Assembly: GCA_028564705.1 (NCBI GenBank)
Contig: JAPXFQ010002103.1
Coordinates: forward strand, 930,001 to 994,000
Length of the DNA: 64,000 nucleotides
Source: Apricaphanius iberus
Taxonomy: Eukaryota; Chordata; Actinopteri; Cyprinodontiformes; Aphaniidae
Direction of reading: 5' to 3'
The position numbers were made by a program, and so were the translations under genes. Under the pieces are notes generated by a model, which had not been told where the DNA came from, did no database searches, and was given only the letters and a program-made list of their open reading frames with translations. Shown here in pieces: positions 1-36,665 of this stretch (positions are counted from its first letter, which is position 1; every line of letters begins with the position of its first letter).

Positions 1-204
1 CTTAAAGTACCTTTTTCCCAAATGTAACTAATTACTACCCGCTTCTGCACTCAACATAGTCCATTGACTGGGCGATGGAAAATATCCCTGCTTTCGACCA
101 TCACGGAGATACCAGTGTATTAGGTGTTTAGGTTTAACCCCGCCTCCTCATTGAGAGTCCAACTGGCTCCTAAATAAGCCGGACCGACCTGCGCCATATC
201 GCTT

Positions 205-775
205 ATGGTGCATTCACACCGCACATTTGGTTTGCGTCAGGCAACGCATTCAACGGATGAAGTTTGACGTATGTACTTTTTGGCTTCCATAGCCTGCTTC
301 TGAGGAAAAAACAACGCATGGGCGGGGCTTCCTCTGTTGCTGTACGTTCTGAATTATGGTGGATCGTAACGAGAGAGTGGCTTGTCTTTATTTACTAGAT
401 AAAGCTAGACAATGTTAACATCGGTGAATTGGGAGGTTGTAAAATTAGGCGCGGGACAGACGGAAGTAGCACTGAAAGCGAACCTCATCCATAAGCAGCA
501 CCTGGAGCAAATGGTTAAACTCCCCGAACTCAGAACGCATCTGAATAATGGGCGCTGATGAAGCCGATGTCAACGTTGTCTAGCTTTATCTAGCAAATAG
601 CCAAGCCACTCTCTAGTTACGATCCACCGTAGTTCAGAACGTACAGCAACAGAGGAAGCCCCGCCCATGTGTTGTTTTTTCCTCAGAAGCAGGCTATGGG
701 AGCCAAAAAGTACATATGTCAAACTTCATCCGTTGAATGTGGACGCAGACCAAATGTGCGGTGTGAACGCACCAT
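205..775. mobile_element. Foldback MITE with about 210-bp inverted arms
   Basis: The stretch 205-424 reappears as its reverse complement at about 564-775, with a few mismatches and a spacer of about 140 bp. The ends read ATGGTGCATTCACACC on the left and GGTGTGAACGCACCAT on the right. There is no coding capacity. Long near-perfect arms point to a non-autonomous foldback DNA transposon; no clear target-site duplication is visible (TTA/TTG at best), so the superfamily is not assigned. Confidence 0.75.
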
Positions 776-1512
776 TGGTCTGAATGCAGCATTATAGTTC
801 TGATGGATCTGATCCCCCCTCATTCTTTGAATCAGTTACATAACCATCTATCAATCAAACTTACCACAAACACCAAACTCAGCTGCTGTAATGGACCTGC
901 ATGGCCTCAGTGAGTCCTCCTCCCAGCAGTACTGTACATGCCTGCCCTCACCCTGGTGATTTCATGGCTCTTAACCAAGCACAAAGACTCCATTATGGCT
1001 CTGCTTTCTGAAATAAACTCACATTTTCTCTCGTATTTCTCCTGTTTCTCTCTCTGTTCTTCTTCGCCCGTCTTTTCACACTTTTCCTCCGCCCACACAC
1101 AGTCACTTTCAGCCACATCTCCAGGATCCAACATAAAGCCAGGTTTTCCATTTCATTACCTCACTCTGATTTCAGGAGTTATGAAACGGGGGGGTTAGCA
1201 CAGTAGGTCATATTTAACCGAGTAATTAGGCCTCGTCCCCAGCAACCCCCCCAGCCCACCTTTCCATCCTTTTATGCCCCCCTCCTCCAGACTACCCAGG
1301 ATGCACTTGGGAGGCATCCAGAGGAATGGGGGATGTCGGGAATGTGGGTCAAAACGACTGTGTGTGTGTGTGTGAGTATGTGGAGATGTTGCTGATGATG
1401 AAAAGAGAAAATGTTTCCTCTCCCTCGGCTGGCAGATTATTTCTGATCCTTTTCATGTTTGAATCTTTCCCCCCGCCGCATGCAGACACATCATTCATAT
1501 GTGCCAGTTATG

Positions 1513-1536
1513 ACACACACACACACACACACACAC
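1513..1536. repeat. (CA)n microsatellite
   Basis: Pure CA dinucleotide run of about 12 units. Confidence 0.9.
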
Positions 1537-1755
1537 GAGTCCCTTTGTTTTGGTTTGGTGCACAGATAAAGCCCGGCTCTGTTACATTCCGTGTTTGGGG
1601 GACAAAGAGCGCTTCTCTCATAGACCATAGTGAGCCGTCGCGGGTGGGGATTTAATTGTGCCAGTGTTAATTTTTCCTCTGTTTTTATCCCCATGTTGCA
1701 GTCATTTCAGTTTTTTTTCCCTTTACAAGCTGCACTTTTAAGCTTTGTTGGTCCC

Positions 1756-1757
<2 letters not shown>

Positions 1758-1800
<43 letters not shown>
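1758..1800. repeat. (CA)n microsatellite
   Basis: Pure CA run of about 21 units following a C homopolymer. Confidence 0.95.
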
Positions 1801-1802
<2 letters not shown>

Positions 1803-2611
1803 GTCAGGGTTTTTCTGAGTTTTTGCATGTGATATCATGAGATACGTGCGCCAATAGGGAAACTTGGGCCGACATGATGCATGTCCTCTACAGAGGGGCA
1901 AATATTTAAATATATTCCAAAAAAAATGTTAAATAATGTTTTTTTTTCAGTATATGTGGTGAAAATATTTTTAGATATTGGTTTACTGGTTCTATCCTAT
2001 TTAATTGCAACATGCCGTGCTGTAAAATCACTATTTCTTTCTAAAGGAAATACCAGATTCTCTTTCAGCACAGCTAATGGGGTCAACATCCGCTCCACTG
2101 CAACATATTAAACGTAGGTTTCGTCATCTAGAGCCCTTTGCACACATAGGCAGCCCTATGAACCCGAAAAAACCCCTCTTAAAATCATTTTAGCTTCATT
2201 TATTTAAACTCCAAACTTGAATTTGATCATATTTACTTGGCAAAAAGTACACCACAAAAAATGTGGTTATTGATTGTGAAGTAACAATTTAAATGAATCA
2301 GTATCTCTATTACTTTAGACCTATTTCCTTTGACCAGCAGGGGGAAATATGCAAAGACCAAAACACACAAATGAAAATATGCATTGTAAATAAAGCAAAG
2401 GAGTTGTACTTTGATGAAGTTTTGGAGCTGATGGAGGTTGGACAAATCCTTAGATGTGTCTCAAACCAAATATTAGGGATTTGTGTGTGTGTGTGTGTTT
2501 CCCCAAGATGGAATCAAACTAACACATGGCCTCTGTGTTGGTGCGAGCTTGTGACACTGATTCATGAGGAGCTTTTTGCTGCATCCTGTCATGAATGACA
2601 AATTGTTGCAG

Positions 2612-2613
<2 letters not shown>

Positions 2614-2666
<53 letters not shown>
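2614..2666. repeat. (GT)n microsatellite
   Basis: Pure GT run of about 26 units. Confidence 0.95.
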
Positions 2667-2667
<1 letters not shown>

Positions 2668-2984
2668 ATATACAGATTGTGTCCCTTTCGTACAACCTTG
2701 ACAGTGCCTGATGGGGACTAACTGGACCGGCGGTGGTGGTGGTGGTTTAGTTTCTCAGCGAGGGTCATGTGGGACGGCAGAACAGGCGGGCCGTTTCTGC
2801 TGCTGCTTCCTTACCACGTTTCCTTGATCCATGCTTTCATGCCCTTTCCACCCACAAACACGCGCAGAGAAATGTTTGCACAAAGAAACACACTCTTCCA
2901 AAAACACGGTCACACAATGAGCAGGGGCTGGCTCCAGGCAGATTGAGGAAGGTGCTTCCTGTGACCTGGACGAATGCTACAGCA

Positions 2985-2994
<10 letters not shown>

Positions 2995-3038
<44 letters not shown>
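2995..3038. repeat. (CA)n microsatellite
   Basis: CA run of about 20 units, preceded by a short CT run. Confidence 0.95.
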
Positions 3039-3041
<3 letters not shown>

Positions 3042-3411
3042 TGGGTGTGTACGTGTGTCCACCACTGATTAGTCCGTCACCCCCTCCTCATTAGATCTAA
3101 CCATGTGAACGTGTGTAGTTCTGTGATACACATCCTTTATTCATGCTTCCTTCATGCTTTATGCATTTGCCGTTCAGGCTTTTGCAAAGTGGATGAATAT
3201 TGGATTAAAAGCAGCGTTCTGTTATTTATGAGTGGAGGTATTTTGGAGCGCGCCGGTGCTTGTGTAACCCCCCGCTCTGTATATTAGCACATTCAGCCAC
3301 CGCAGCTGAACAACACTAAAATGTCTCGACTTGTTCACCCGTTTGTCGGGACGAGCCCCTTTAAAGCTGACTGTTATTCTGTGTGTCCCACAGGCAGTGA
3401 ACCGCCCTGCT

Positions 3412-27978
<24,567 letters not shown>

Positions 27979-28102
27979 TATTTCCTGAAGAGGACGGCCA
28001 ACTGGCCAGCTTCATCTCCACCTCCCTGCATCTCCTCGCATGAGCCCACCTCCCGTCGGAGCGTCTCTCTTCTCTCCTTCACCCAGACACACTCACATGC
28101 GT

Positions 28103-28138
28103 ACACACACACACACACACATACACACACACACACAC
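28103..28138. repeat. (CA)n microsatellite in cdk17 3' region
   Basis: CA run with one AT interruption. Confidence 0.9.
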
Positions 28139-28243
28139 TCTGAATGAGTGACTTTGAGTCAAAACGCTTGAAGACTGTTTATTTATTGGGGTGTGAGGTT
28201 AACTTATTTTGCTGCTAAACTACTACTGTCGACTAACATGTCC

Positions 28244-28265
28244 GTGTGTGTGTGTGTGTGTGTGT
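28244..28265. repeat. (GT)n microsatellite in cdk17 3' region
   Basis: Pure GT run of about 11 units. Confidence 0.85.
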
Positions 28266-30410
28266 ACACGTGTGCTAGCACACATGATGTGAAATGAAGA
28301 CGCCATGCACAGTTAAGCAGTCTGTTTAGGTTACTGTTATTTTTCCTGATTATATTTCTTTGGTATCTTTAGTTTGAAACTCAACTGATGTTGATGTCAA
28401 CGCTGTGATGAAGTTGTTGTTTTCATTGTTGTGCTTACAGAGTGACAGCTGCAGTTTCTTCACACTTTTTATGCATTGTGTATATCTATACATATATTTA
28501 TGTGTGTATATATGTACATGTATATTTGGAGATTGTTCTGTTTAGTTTTTTTTTTTTCCTTCGAGCTTCCGTGACTGAACTATACAAGATTTCTACATTT
28601 CAAAAAGCTGCAGCACTCAACGGCATTGGCTGTTGGAGGGGGATGGCGATGATGATGATGGATTTTCCATCTTCGATTTTCCAAATACATTTCGGATTAA
28701 TTTTGTTTCTGTAAGGGCGCGACACTTTCAGGGGTTCCACTAAAAGTCTGAGCAAAACGATTGACAACTGAGGGCTTAATTAAGCTAGCAGCTTTAGCTT
28801 GCTAGCCGTTGGGTTTATGTCCACTCCACACCAAATCTGAGGAAGGCAAAAGTCGGAATTGGACATGGCCTGGTATGAAATTTCCACGATGTGATAATAA
28901 CTATGATTAAAAAAAATGAAACACTTTTGTGGTATCCCTGAATTTGTAAAAAAAAATATATATATATAACATTTAAATACTTTTCTTTAAAAGAAAATCC
29001 AGCAATTATAACGACTTTTTCTAAAATTACATTGATGATTATAATTATGTTATATTTAACATATTTAGATTTTCATACACAGATTTGAGAATAAGTGTGG
29101 ACTAAAACGTCTTAAGTACGTTGTGTTCTTTAATAGAGAAACCAATTTGACCTGGACATCTGCTCCAGTAGCCTGCAGCCTGTTGCTTAACAAAGATACC
29201 CCTTTTAGATTTAATACAGGCTTTTACCTTCATGAAAGAAATGTTTAGGATGTCTCTCTGGGTGTTCATTTTTCATAGAGAGAAAAAAAGATGTTTACCA
29301 GCTTATGGCTTGTTGGGAAGACTACTGGAAAGTATTATTGAACAGTGAAAAACCAGAACCAAAAAGCTAAAACATAAGCCTGCAAACCTTCCAACTGTCG
29401 CAGCCTCGATGCAAACCATTCTGAAATTTACCCTGCACTCCAGTGTTGTTTTTTTATCAGGGATATGAGCCTCAACACGGTTGAGTTTACCCAACAGTGT
29501 TAAGATGCATTCTGTGACCTCTTCTCATGAAACACCAACATGGACGCTCTAAAAGCAACAATGGCTCTTTTCCACTTAACGTCAATCCACAATTCTCTCC
29601 AGCATTTTTATAACAGATTTCAAATTAAAATTTCAGACTTTACTGCCAATGTGTTGCTAGCAACTGACAGCGATTAAATATGTTTATTGTAGCAATAAGA
29701 AAATATCCCTGAATCTCTCTTACATGACAACTGATGTTAATTGCATTCCTAGAGTCTACTTGGTTATTTTTTTGCTGTATTGAACAGTGCTAAATACCAA
29801 ACTGTTGCATTTTGCTAAGCTAGAAAATACAGTTTACAAGAGCTAGCATACTTGGTAATGTGATGCTAATCCTTTCTGCCTATTAAGGTAACCCCTGTTT
29901 TGACATCTTTGTGAAAATTTAACAAGCACCGTTGTATGTGTGGTGAACTTTGTTTCCCTGTGAGGCTAGCTTTTGCAGAGTTCTGTATTTATGCTAACTT
30001 TAACTAAGCTAACAAGCTGTTCGCTAAAACTTAACGTACATTTATACATTCAAACAAATGTAGGTCAATGAACAGTATTTAAATGTTACAATTCTTGGTA
30101 TCAAGGAGAATTTATACTTTTTGACAGGTGCATCAGTAGTTTGAATATTACCGCAGTTATAGCTTTTGTCTAGCATAGCTAATTAGCTTAACATGTAGCT
30201 AAAAGACTTAAGAAGTACAATTCTTCAAAGTCTTATTGTTGAGCACTTGGCAAAAATGTGAGGTTATGTCCTAGAGATGTACATGAAAACCTGGCAGATG
30301 CTATTTCAGTGGAAATTTCATCAACTTAATGAATGTAAATTAGTTAATAGCAGAAAATAAGAGAAAACTACAACTACTTTAAAAGGCTAGGAGTGCATTA
30401 AACATCACAC

Positions 30411-30416
30411 AATAAA
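30411..30416 (+). terminator. Candidate cdk17 poly(A) signal
   Basis: AATAAA hexamer followed 25-50 bases later by a GT/T-rich stretch (gaggttttcttgttgctctttt). It would give a 3' UTR of about 2.45 kb. Other sites are possible; no transcript end can be seen from DNA alone. Confidence 0.35.
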
Positions 30417-31347
30417 AATGAAGCTTGTCTGAGAATAAGAGGGAGGTTTTCTTGTTGCTCTTTTGTTCAGCAGCATTATGAAAATTGTATTTTGTGAGGG
30501 GAAAGATCGGTCTAAGCAACACTAGTGTGTTTTGTTTTGGATTAGGTAGCACGTGCTAGAAGAGTGCTTGAAGCACTGGTAAAGCTTGATAAACTTGTAT
30601 CTGAAATTATTAATGTAATAATATTAACATCAAACACAGATTGCAGGTAATGGTGCAATGATCCTGTAAAAATTTGAACTTTTTCATCTAATTTATTTTA
30701 AAATACACTCCTAATTTGAGAAATTTAATAGTGATTATACAATCAAGTACACATGTGACATACTGTTGCCAGGAAGTCATTATATTAATGACCTATTTCC
30801 TGTAATTTTATGGCTTGTATTTAAGTCAGAAATTGGAATCATCTACATCTAAATTTATTCACTTCAGTTTTTTTTGCATTTTCCGCTTTATCCAAATTAA
30901 GGATTATTTGTCTCTAAACTGCAAACTGTGTTTCTGCTAATATGACTTTTTGTACATGAACAGCAGTAACATGCAGGAAAGAAGATTTCTAAGACAACTT
31001 AATATTTATCATTGTAAAACTGTACTTTTTCAGATGGATGAATGACTTATTTGTATGTGTTTATGTCTGAGTGTGTCTGAATAAGTGTATGCCTGATGCA
31101 TGGAAGGCCTGCTGTGTTGTCAACTCAAACTCTGAAACACTGAGCTGCCGGTGAACAGTAGGTGTGTGACTCTTTTTACTGGAATTATTTATTTCTCATA
31201 ACCATCAGAAGTAAAATGACAAATTTGTTTCATAAACCGCCTGTGTAGCAGTCATTTTCTAATGGAGAGGGTTTTCGAGGTAAAAGAAATGACACGTCAA
31301 ATTGGAATATAAGAACTTTTTTTTTTTTTTTGAAAAAAGAAAAGTAA

Positions 31348-31353
31348 TTTATT
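31348..31353 (-). terminator. Candidate elk3 distal poly(A) signal
   Basis: On the minus strand this is AATAAA, followed within about 15-30 bases by an 18-A run (+ strand T run at 31318-31331). It would give elk3 a 3' UTR of about 1.33 kb. A closer AATAAA lies at 31990-31995. The genomic A-run could alternatively be a retroposed tail. Confidence 0.35.
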
Positions 31354-31714
31354 TAAAAATACAGAATGAGAAACAAATTAACAACATTGACAATCTGTTA
31401 TGTTGTCTTAAAAAAATAACCAGGAGCAATTTTACAGCTAGAAAAAGTTATTTGTGCAGTTTTGGCCAAGAAGGTCTAAAGCTTATCACATTTACAGAAA
31501 TCTTTCATAGTAAAGCTACAGCAAAGAGATGGCTTAAAAGTACAGTACAGTGCAAAAATAAGTATAGAAAACTGCTGGACTTCATTTTAATTCTGACTAG
31601 CAGAATCTTTGCTAGGAGTCATTTCAGGTCCCGTCTCTTGTAGTCCTGCTTATTTTTCCAGCGTTTGATAAAATCCCGACCCTTTCAGTATCCATGAACG
31701 AGAAATTGAACATA

Positions 31715-31925
31715 TTAAGGGTGCATTCAGATCAGCCATGTTTAGTCCGCTTTAATCAAAGTCTAATTTGTTTGCCCAGAATATCTGGTTCTGTTTGGGG
31801 AGGGGTGAATGCACAATCAAAATCTGACCAAGAAAAGCGAACTCTTGGTACGCCTAAAAAACCTAGGACTCTGCTCGATTGAAGAGAACTCTGGGGCGGT
31901 TCGATTTCATATATCATAGCCTATA
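31715..31925. mobile_element. hAT-like MITE fragment
   Basis: The segment AAGGGTGCATTCAGATCAGC, GAACTCT, GGTTCGATTTCATA and similar blocks matches a fish repeat of the type that begins with a gtgcgttcacatc end. A second, direct-oriented left end occurs at about 32252 (AAAGGGCGTATTCACATC). Confidence 0.45.
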
Positions 31926-32678
31926 CGCCCTAAAAGATGTTGGCCTTTTAGTTATAAAAAAAATGCTGGTTGTGAGACAGAAAACGTTATTTATTTTTTT
32001 CTAGCTTGTAACTCTCCAGTTTAATATCATAAACTTATTTAAGTGTAGTCTTTGGAAACTTTGGGGTTTTTTGTTAAAAGAAAACCAACTTATTTCTGAA
32101 GGTAAGGTACAAGAAGGTAATTAGCTTAGCTTTAAGATAGCAAAAAGGCGGGAAATCGTCAGCTTCCTCGAAACCAGCTACATTGACCAGTATTTTTCCT
32201 GCTAGTGATAATAGTCTTTAAGGTATAAGACAATGCACACTAATCTTAAAGGGCGTATTCACATCTTGGTCTGGGGCAAAGAAATAGGTGCTGGAATTTA
32301 CTCATGAGCGCTAGAGAAGATAATGGTAAAGAAAAACGTGTACTCTGATAAGAGCTACCACATTTAGGCTGTGAATGGTTGTCAAATCAGATGAGAGACA
32401 TGGAACTATCTGCTCCCACATCAGGTTTTACCACAAGCACGGTGGCTTGACCCTGTAGTAAGTATAAAAACCAAAGTAGCCGATGCTCTTTGTAGAGCGT
32501 AAACCTTCAAAATGGAGCTCCAGTTTCTTCGGGAATGAAGGTAAGTCTCAGAAGTGTATTCAGTCAGGTTACGCTCCATCTGAGTTTAAGGATCATCTGC
32601 TCCTTTGTCGTTGTTGACGAGGATCTTTCCGTCTTCAGCACCTCTGGGACCGCTTTGGTCACAGAGTACCTGCCAGCA

Positions 32679-32774
32679 TCAGGACTTGTGTGAGCTGGAG
32701 GAGAGTAGAAGAGGAGAGGGAGCGTCCACACTGGAAGGAGGAATGGGAATGTGTCCATTCAGCAGTGAGGGGAA
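32679..32774 (-). CDS. elk3: elk3 terminal coding exon
   Basis: After acceptor cacag it encodes [16 protein letters not shown] and ends in [10 protein letters not shown] plus TGA. The first two residues (FP) complete the ERK docking motif FQFP begun in the exon at 33606-33728. Confidence 0.93.
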   Translation of the reverse strand, partial: FPSLLNGHIPIPPSSVDAPSPLLLSSSSHKS

Positions 32775-35727
32775 CTGTGTAAATGACAATAAAAAACAAA
32801 GACATTGGTCAGAAGAAAGTACAATATGCTACTATTGCTTAAAACATTTTTCTGTTCACAAATTTAAGTCATGGTGTGTAGGGAATAAAGTTTCTGCATT
32901 TTATTGTTGAGATTTTTTTTCAATAACCTTGGAACTTAATTTGCTCACAAAACCCAGTTTCAATGTGTTTTGGTTTATTTAGAGTTAACCTAGACCTGGT
33001 ACCAAAAAAATACCAACTACAATTTAAATTTTACCTGCCTGTAAACAAGTATGCTCTACAGCCAAATTACCATTAGTGATGGAATCGCTTAGTTAGGGTT
33101 AGCTTTTAGTCAATAAGTCCTTCTTTCTTTCCTAGTAAATGGTAAATAGACTGAACTTTTATAGCACTTCTCTAGTCATACTGCCCACATGAAGCCACAT
33201 TCACCCATTCACACTCACATTCATACACCGATAGCCAACATGGCTCGGCTTGTGGGGATTAAGTGCCTTGCCCAGGGGCACATCAACATGTGACTGGAGG
33301 AAGCTGGCATCGAACCTACGACCCTCTGATTGCAAGCCAACTACTCTACCACTGAGCCACAATCGCCCCAACCTTTGGGTTTTGGGGTACAGATGTGATA
33401 GATGCAGGTGAACCTCATAAAAGTTTGGGTTTTAGGATGGCAGAATGGGATTAGGGGTCAGCCCGCTTTTGTTAAATCAACACAACTACGCAAGCCACAA
33501 TAGCCACACAGCTATTTTTGGATAAAAAAAAACTATCACTTTGAAGTGTTTAGGAAAAGCACCCACTGAAGGGCATCAGACCAAACAACAAAAAAGGAAG
33601 ATTACCTGAAAGAGTTGGGCGTGGCTCTGCAGGTGAGCTGGGCTCAGAGGTCCCACCGGACTCAGACCGGACCAGAAATGGATGTTGGACAGCAAAGGAC
33701 TGGGTGTTAGCAACAGACCAGATGGAGTCTGGATAGTCCAGAAATACAAGAGGTTAGACGGTTCAGAAAATCCGAGAAAGCAAAATGTCTATCACATACA
33801 ACCTGGAGATGATGGTTTATTCTGACAATGGCAGCCAAATTTTAGCTTCTTCGCCAACCATAAAAGTTACAACAGTTAGTCATCTGAAACATGCTTCACT
33901 TTCTCCTTACATGATTGCAGATTGCTGATAGTCTAAATTTGCTCATATGAAGGAACTCTTTAAGGTAGTCTCAGGCCGTCTTTGTTCCCAGTGTGCTAAT
34001 AGAGATCTCCAAGGTTGCACTAAATGGCCCAGAATTCCCCCAAACTCGTCCTGTAAATGATTACGGCGTTGTGCAATTATGACATCTCCTTGTCAGCTAT
34101 TAGTCATTAATCAGACCATTTCTTCTGTCATTTGGTAATTCTTATTCATCTTCCTTGAGCTATTTTTTAAGTTCTAGTTTAGGTGGCTTGATGGTCATGT
34201 TTGTTTATCTGAGTTGGTTTCGTGGTTATTACAAGGATTTGGATTTAAAGCAAATGGAAACTGCTTTCTATTAAACCTCTTAATGTCTTTCAGTAAGTTT
34301 TCAAAAAAAAGGGTTCTAGTTACAAATAAGAGTAGGTGTTAATGTGGACGTTTTGAGTAATGAGTTCAGCCTCCGCTTCCCCTAGTTTCCGTCAGTGATT
34401 TACACACAGCGGTGTATGATTACTCAGGCTGGATAAGAACGTCAGCCGAGTGCCTGAACGTAGTCAGACTGTCCTGTTTTGGTCAGCGAGCTGCTGCCAG
34501 TGAATCAGGAGCGTCAGGAACACATGGGTTCACTTAGAAACCTCCACAATCCTCCCTCCCCTCCTCCGTTCTTTCCGCTCACCTCTCTCCGTCCCCTCCC
34601 TGTCCCGCTTTCTGCATCAAAAATGTCTCCTTCCTCTCCTCTCTGCCTGGTACCTATTACAGACTGTGCTTCCTGGGGACGTTCGGTGGTTTTAATTCAT
34701 GTATAATGTTGATTCATACCTGAGTGGTCACAAAGGCGGGGGTAAGAGACCCAGAGGGCAGTGCCGGGCTGTTGAGGGCAATGGAAACAAGGTCACTTCC
34801 TGTCAGGAGAAGAGGAGAGGCAGAGATTTCCAAGCCTTTGGGTTTTCTGCCTTTTGGAGGGTTACTGTTGGTCAACCCCCTCCTCTCTGGCGTTGGTGTG
34901 CACCGTAGCTTCTCCCTTTCCCTCTGACCAGATGATAGGTTTAAAGGTTGAGCGCTACATTCAGCATCATCAGTATCTGCGCTAACGTTCTGCTCCCTCA
35001 CCCGAATGTGGGTGGGGCTTCGGGCTGGGGAGGAGGAGCCAACCAGCCGAGGAGACAGCACTGAGGAATTTGGGCTGTCTGTGGTGGAAGGAGGTGGGGT
35101 GGGAGGAAGGGATAAATGGCCGCCGTTGGTAACGAATCGGATGACAGAGGAGGTTTCCTCACATCTTGGCTCCTTTTTGATTGGCCGCTGCTGTTCCAAA
35201 GCATGATGCAGGGAGCTGATGGTGAAGGAGGAGTATAAGTTGGAGTGACAATACTGGCCTCTGTCACCGTGATCCTCCACTTCAGCCTCAGGTTCTAACG
35301 TGGTTCCCCCAACATCTTCGCTAGTGCGACCCGACTCCACCAATGCAGGGTCCATCTTCAGAATCTCAGGAAACGACACAAACTTGTAGACAAACTTTTG
35401 GCCAATCACCTTCTTTATGATATTCTGCAAAAGCACATTTTAAAAAGAGGAAACCTGTCATCATAAAGCTTCTCTTTAAAAGTTTTCGTGCGACATTGTT
35501 CACTTCAACGATGTGCCTACTTTGTCGTAGTAGTAGCGCAGCGCTCTGCTCAGCTTGTCGTAGTTCATGTTGGTCTTGTTCTTGCGCAGCCCCCACAGTT
35601 TGGCCACCTCCTCGGACTTGAGCAGTTTGAACTCTCCATTGTTGGACGTCCAGCATATGAGATGTTTGTGGCTCTGGTCAAGAAGCAGCTGGAGCAGGAA
35701 CTGCCAGAGCGTAATGGAGCTCTCCAT
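32679..35727 (-). CDS. elk3: ETS transcription factor Elk-3 (ternary complex factor), four coding exons
   Basis: Nuclear ETS factor that binds serum response elements with SRF and responds to ERK signalling; often a repressor until phosphorylated. Exons in transcript order: 35727-35521, 35424-34720, 33728-33606, 32774-32679, all phase 0, giving 376 residues (human ELK3 407). The ATG at 35727 lies inside an exon that starts at 35748 after acceptor gttgcag, so a 5' untranslated exon lies upstream. Features: ETS domain 1-86 ([32 protein letters not shown]); SRF-binding B-box [11 protein letters not shown]; CtBP motif PLNLSS; ERK docking D-box [11 protein letters not shown]; activation domain with [12 protein letters not shown] docking site FQFP at 344-347; C-terminus HKS. 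The CtBP motif and the ending favour ELK3 over ELK1 or ELK4, as does the tail-to-tail position with cdk17. Confidence 0.93.
32775..33605. other. elk3 last intron, with SINE
   Basis: Apart from the SINE at 33132-33370, it is AT-rich with nothing recognisable. Confidence 0.5.
33132..33370 (-). mobile_element. tRNA-derived SINE
   Basis: On the minus strand: a head GTGGCTCAGTGGTAGAGTAG (RNA pol III box A), then GTAGGTTCGATGCC (box B), a core with TCCAGTCACATGTTGATGTG and CTGGGCAAGGCACTTAATCC, and a 3' end AAAGTTCAGTCTATTTACC. This order is that of a teleost tRNA-SINE. It inserted opposite to cdk17 and in the same direction as elk3. Confidence 0.8.
33729..34719. other. elk3 intron between exons 3 and 4
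   Basis: No gene or named repeat seen; the C/T-rich stretch 34546-34640 gives only shadow open frames. Confidence 0.5.
35521..35727 (-). CDS. elk3: elk3 first coding exon: most of the ETS domain
   Basis: Encodes [18 protein letters not shown] to RALRYYYDK (69 residues), including the DNA-recognition helix [18 protein letters not shown]. An upstream in-frame ATG at 35754 lies in intron sequence (upstream of the acceptor at 35749-35750), so 35727 is the start, matching the family start. Confidence 0.95.
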
Positions 35728-36559
35728 GATGGCGCCGGTACCGGGGTTCTGCAACGGACAATTAGGGATAAAGCTACTGTTAGCTATTCCGAGCTAAGAC
35801 AGAGGGGTTAGCTATGTAGCTTTGGAAGTTGTTTTATACGTTTTTAAAAATATCTATATCTACTTTGGGATTCATTTAAAAAAATATTGTAATATTTATT
35901 CTTCTCCAGTAGGGGGAGACATAGTTAACATTAGGATAATTAGATTAGAAAGATCTTAAGCATGGCTAAAGCACTTCCAGAGGCTACAGAGAACTGTAGA
36001 AAGCATTTAAAAACATATATATTTTAATATTTATTAAAAATGTAATTAGCATGGCGATGGAAGATGCAAAAATATCCAGGTATATGCAGACGAGGGCTGT
36101 GGCAAAATCACAAAGCTAAACATGCTAATATTATTGACACCCTGTAAAAATAAAAACTTTAATGCATCTCCTCAATCAATAAAACTATTTATAAAGCGCT
36201 TTTCATACAAAAATACAACTCACTGTTTCACAGATTAGAAATGATCCAATATTTACCACTATGTGCGGACATACTAAAGAGAAACATTAAATTTAAACGG
36301 ACATTAAAAAGGACAATGGGCCGAGTACAGGTGAGCCAGGTTTATGTAATTAAAGGTTCTGTTGAAAAAGATTCTGTTTGCGTGTCACTACATGCTGACA
36401 TGGTGGCATGTGGTTTTGCTACTTCCTTGTAAACCGTTTATGCTTAATTGACTCCATTTTGCTTTTAACCGTAGACCCAGTGCATTATAAACTTAATTCA
36501 CATCCTCTTGAATATTTTTTATTTTTTTATTGCAACCACTAGCTTCAATGCGTTTGCTG

Positions 36560-36665
36560 TTTCTTTTCTAGTTCCCATCCATCGCTGACCAGGTTCACCA
36601 GGTTCCCTGTCTCTGCAGAAGAGGCAGTCCCACAGCATGATGCTTCCACCACCCAGCGGGGGAAC
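36560..36665 (-). mobile_element. Tc1 transposase shard
   Basis: The + strand reads CCCACAGCATGATGCTTCCA, the complement of the Tc1 GGSIMLWG catalytic-core motif. Only about 100 bp remain. Confidence 0.5.

Larger units (their letters stand above)
776..3393. other. Upstream non-coding region of cdk17
   Basis: No recognisable gene. The stretch holds several CA/GT microsatellites and otherwise unique-looking sequence. The first coding exon of cdk17 is preceded by a splice acceptor (cacag, ending 3393), so the promoter and 5' untranslated exon lie somewhere upstream, either here or before the window; I could not place them. Confidence 0.5.
27979..32678. other. cdk17 3' UTR and cdk17-elk3 convergent interval
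   Basis: This holds the 3' untranslated region of cdk17, from the stop at 27978, and, reading leftward, that of elk3 from 32679. It is AT-rich with microsatellites at 28103-28138 and 28244-28265 and T-rich, ATGTATAT-type sequence at 28480-28530. Open frames near 28442, 31302 and 31694 have no family resemblance. No further gene is seen. Confidence 0.5.

Noticed and set aside
938..1198. 86-residue + strand frame and its antisense partner upstream of cdk17
   Set aside because: No recognisable family, no splice or regulatory context; low-complexity Ser/Phe content.
33300..33370. Functional tRNA gene
   Set aside because: Boxes A and B are present but no intact cloverleaf; the body continues into a SINE tail with a tRNA-unrelated core.
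32679..35727. elk1 or elk4 as identity of the ETS gene
   Set aside because: The CtBP-type PLNLSS motif, the D-box KPKGLEIS, the FQFP site and the short HKS ending match ELK3 better.
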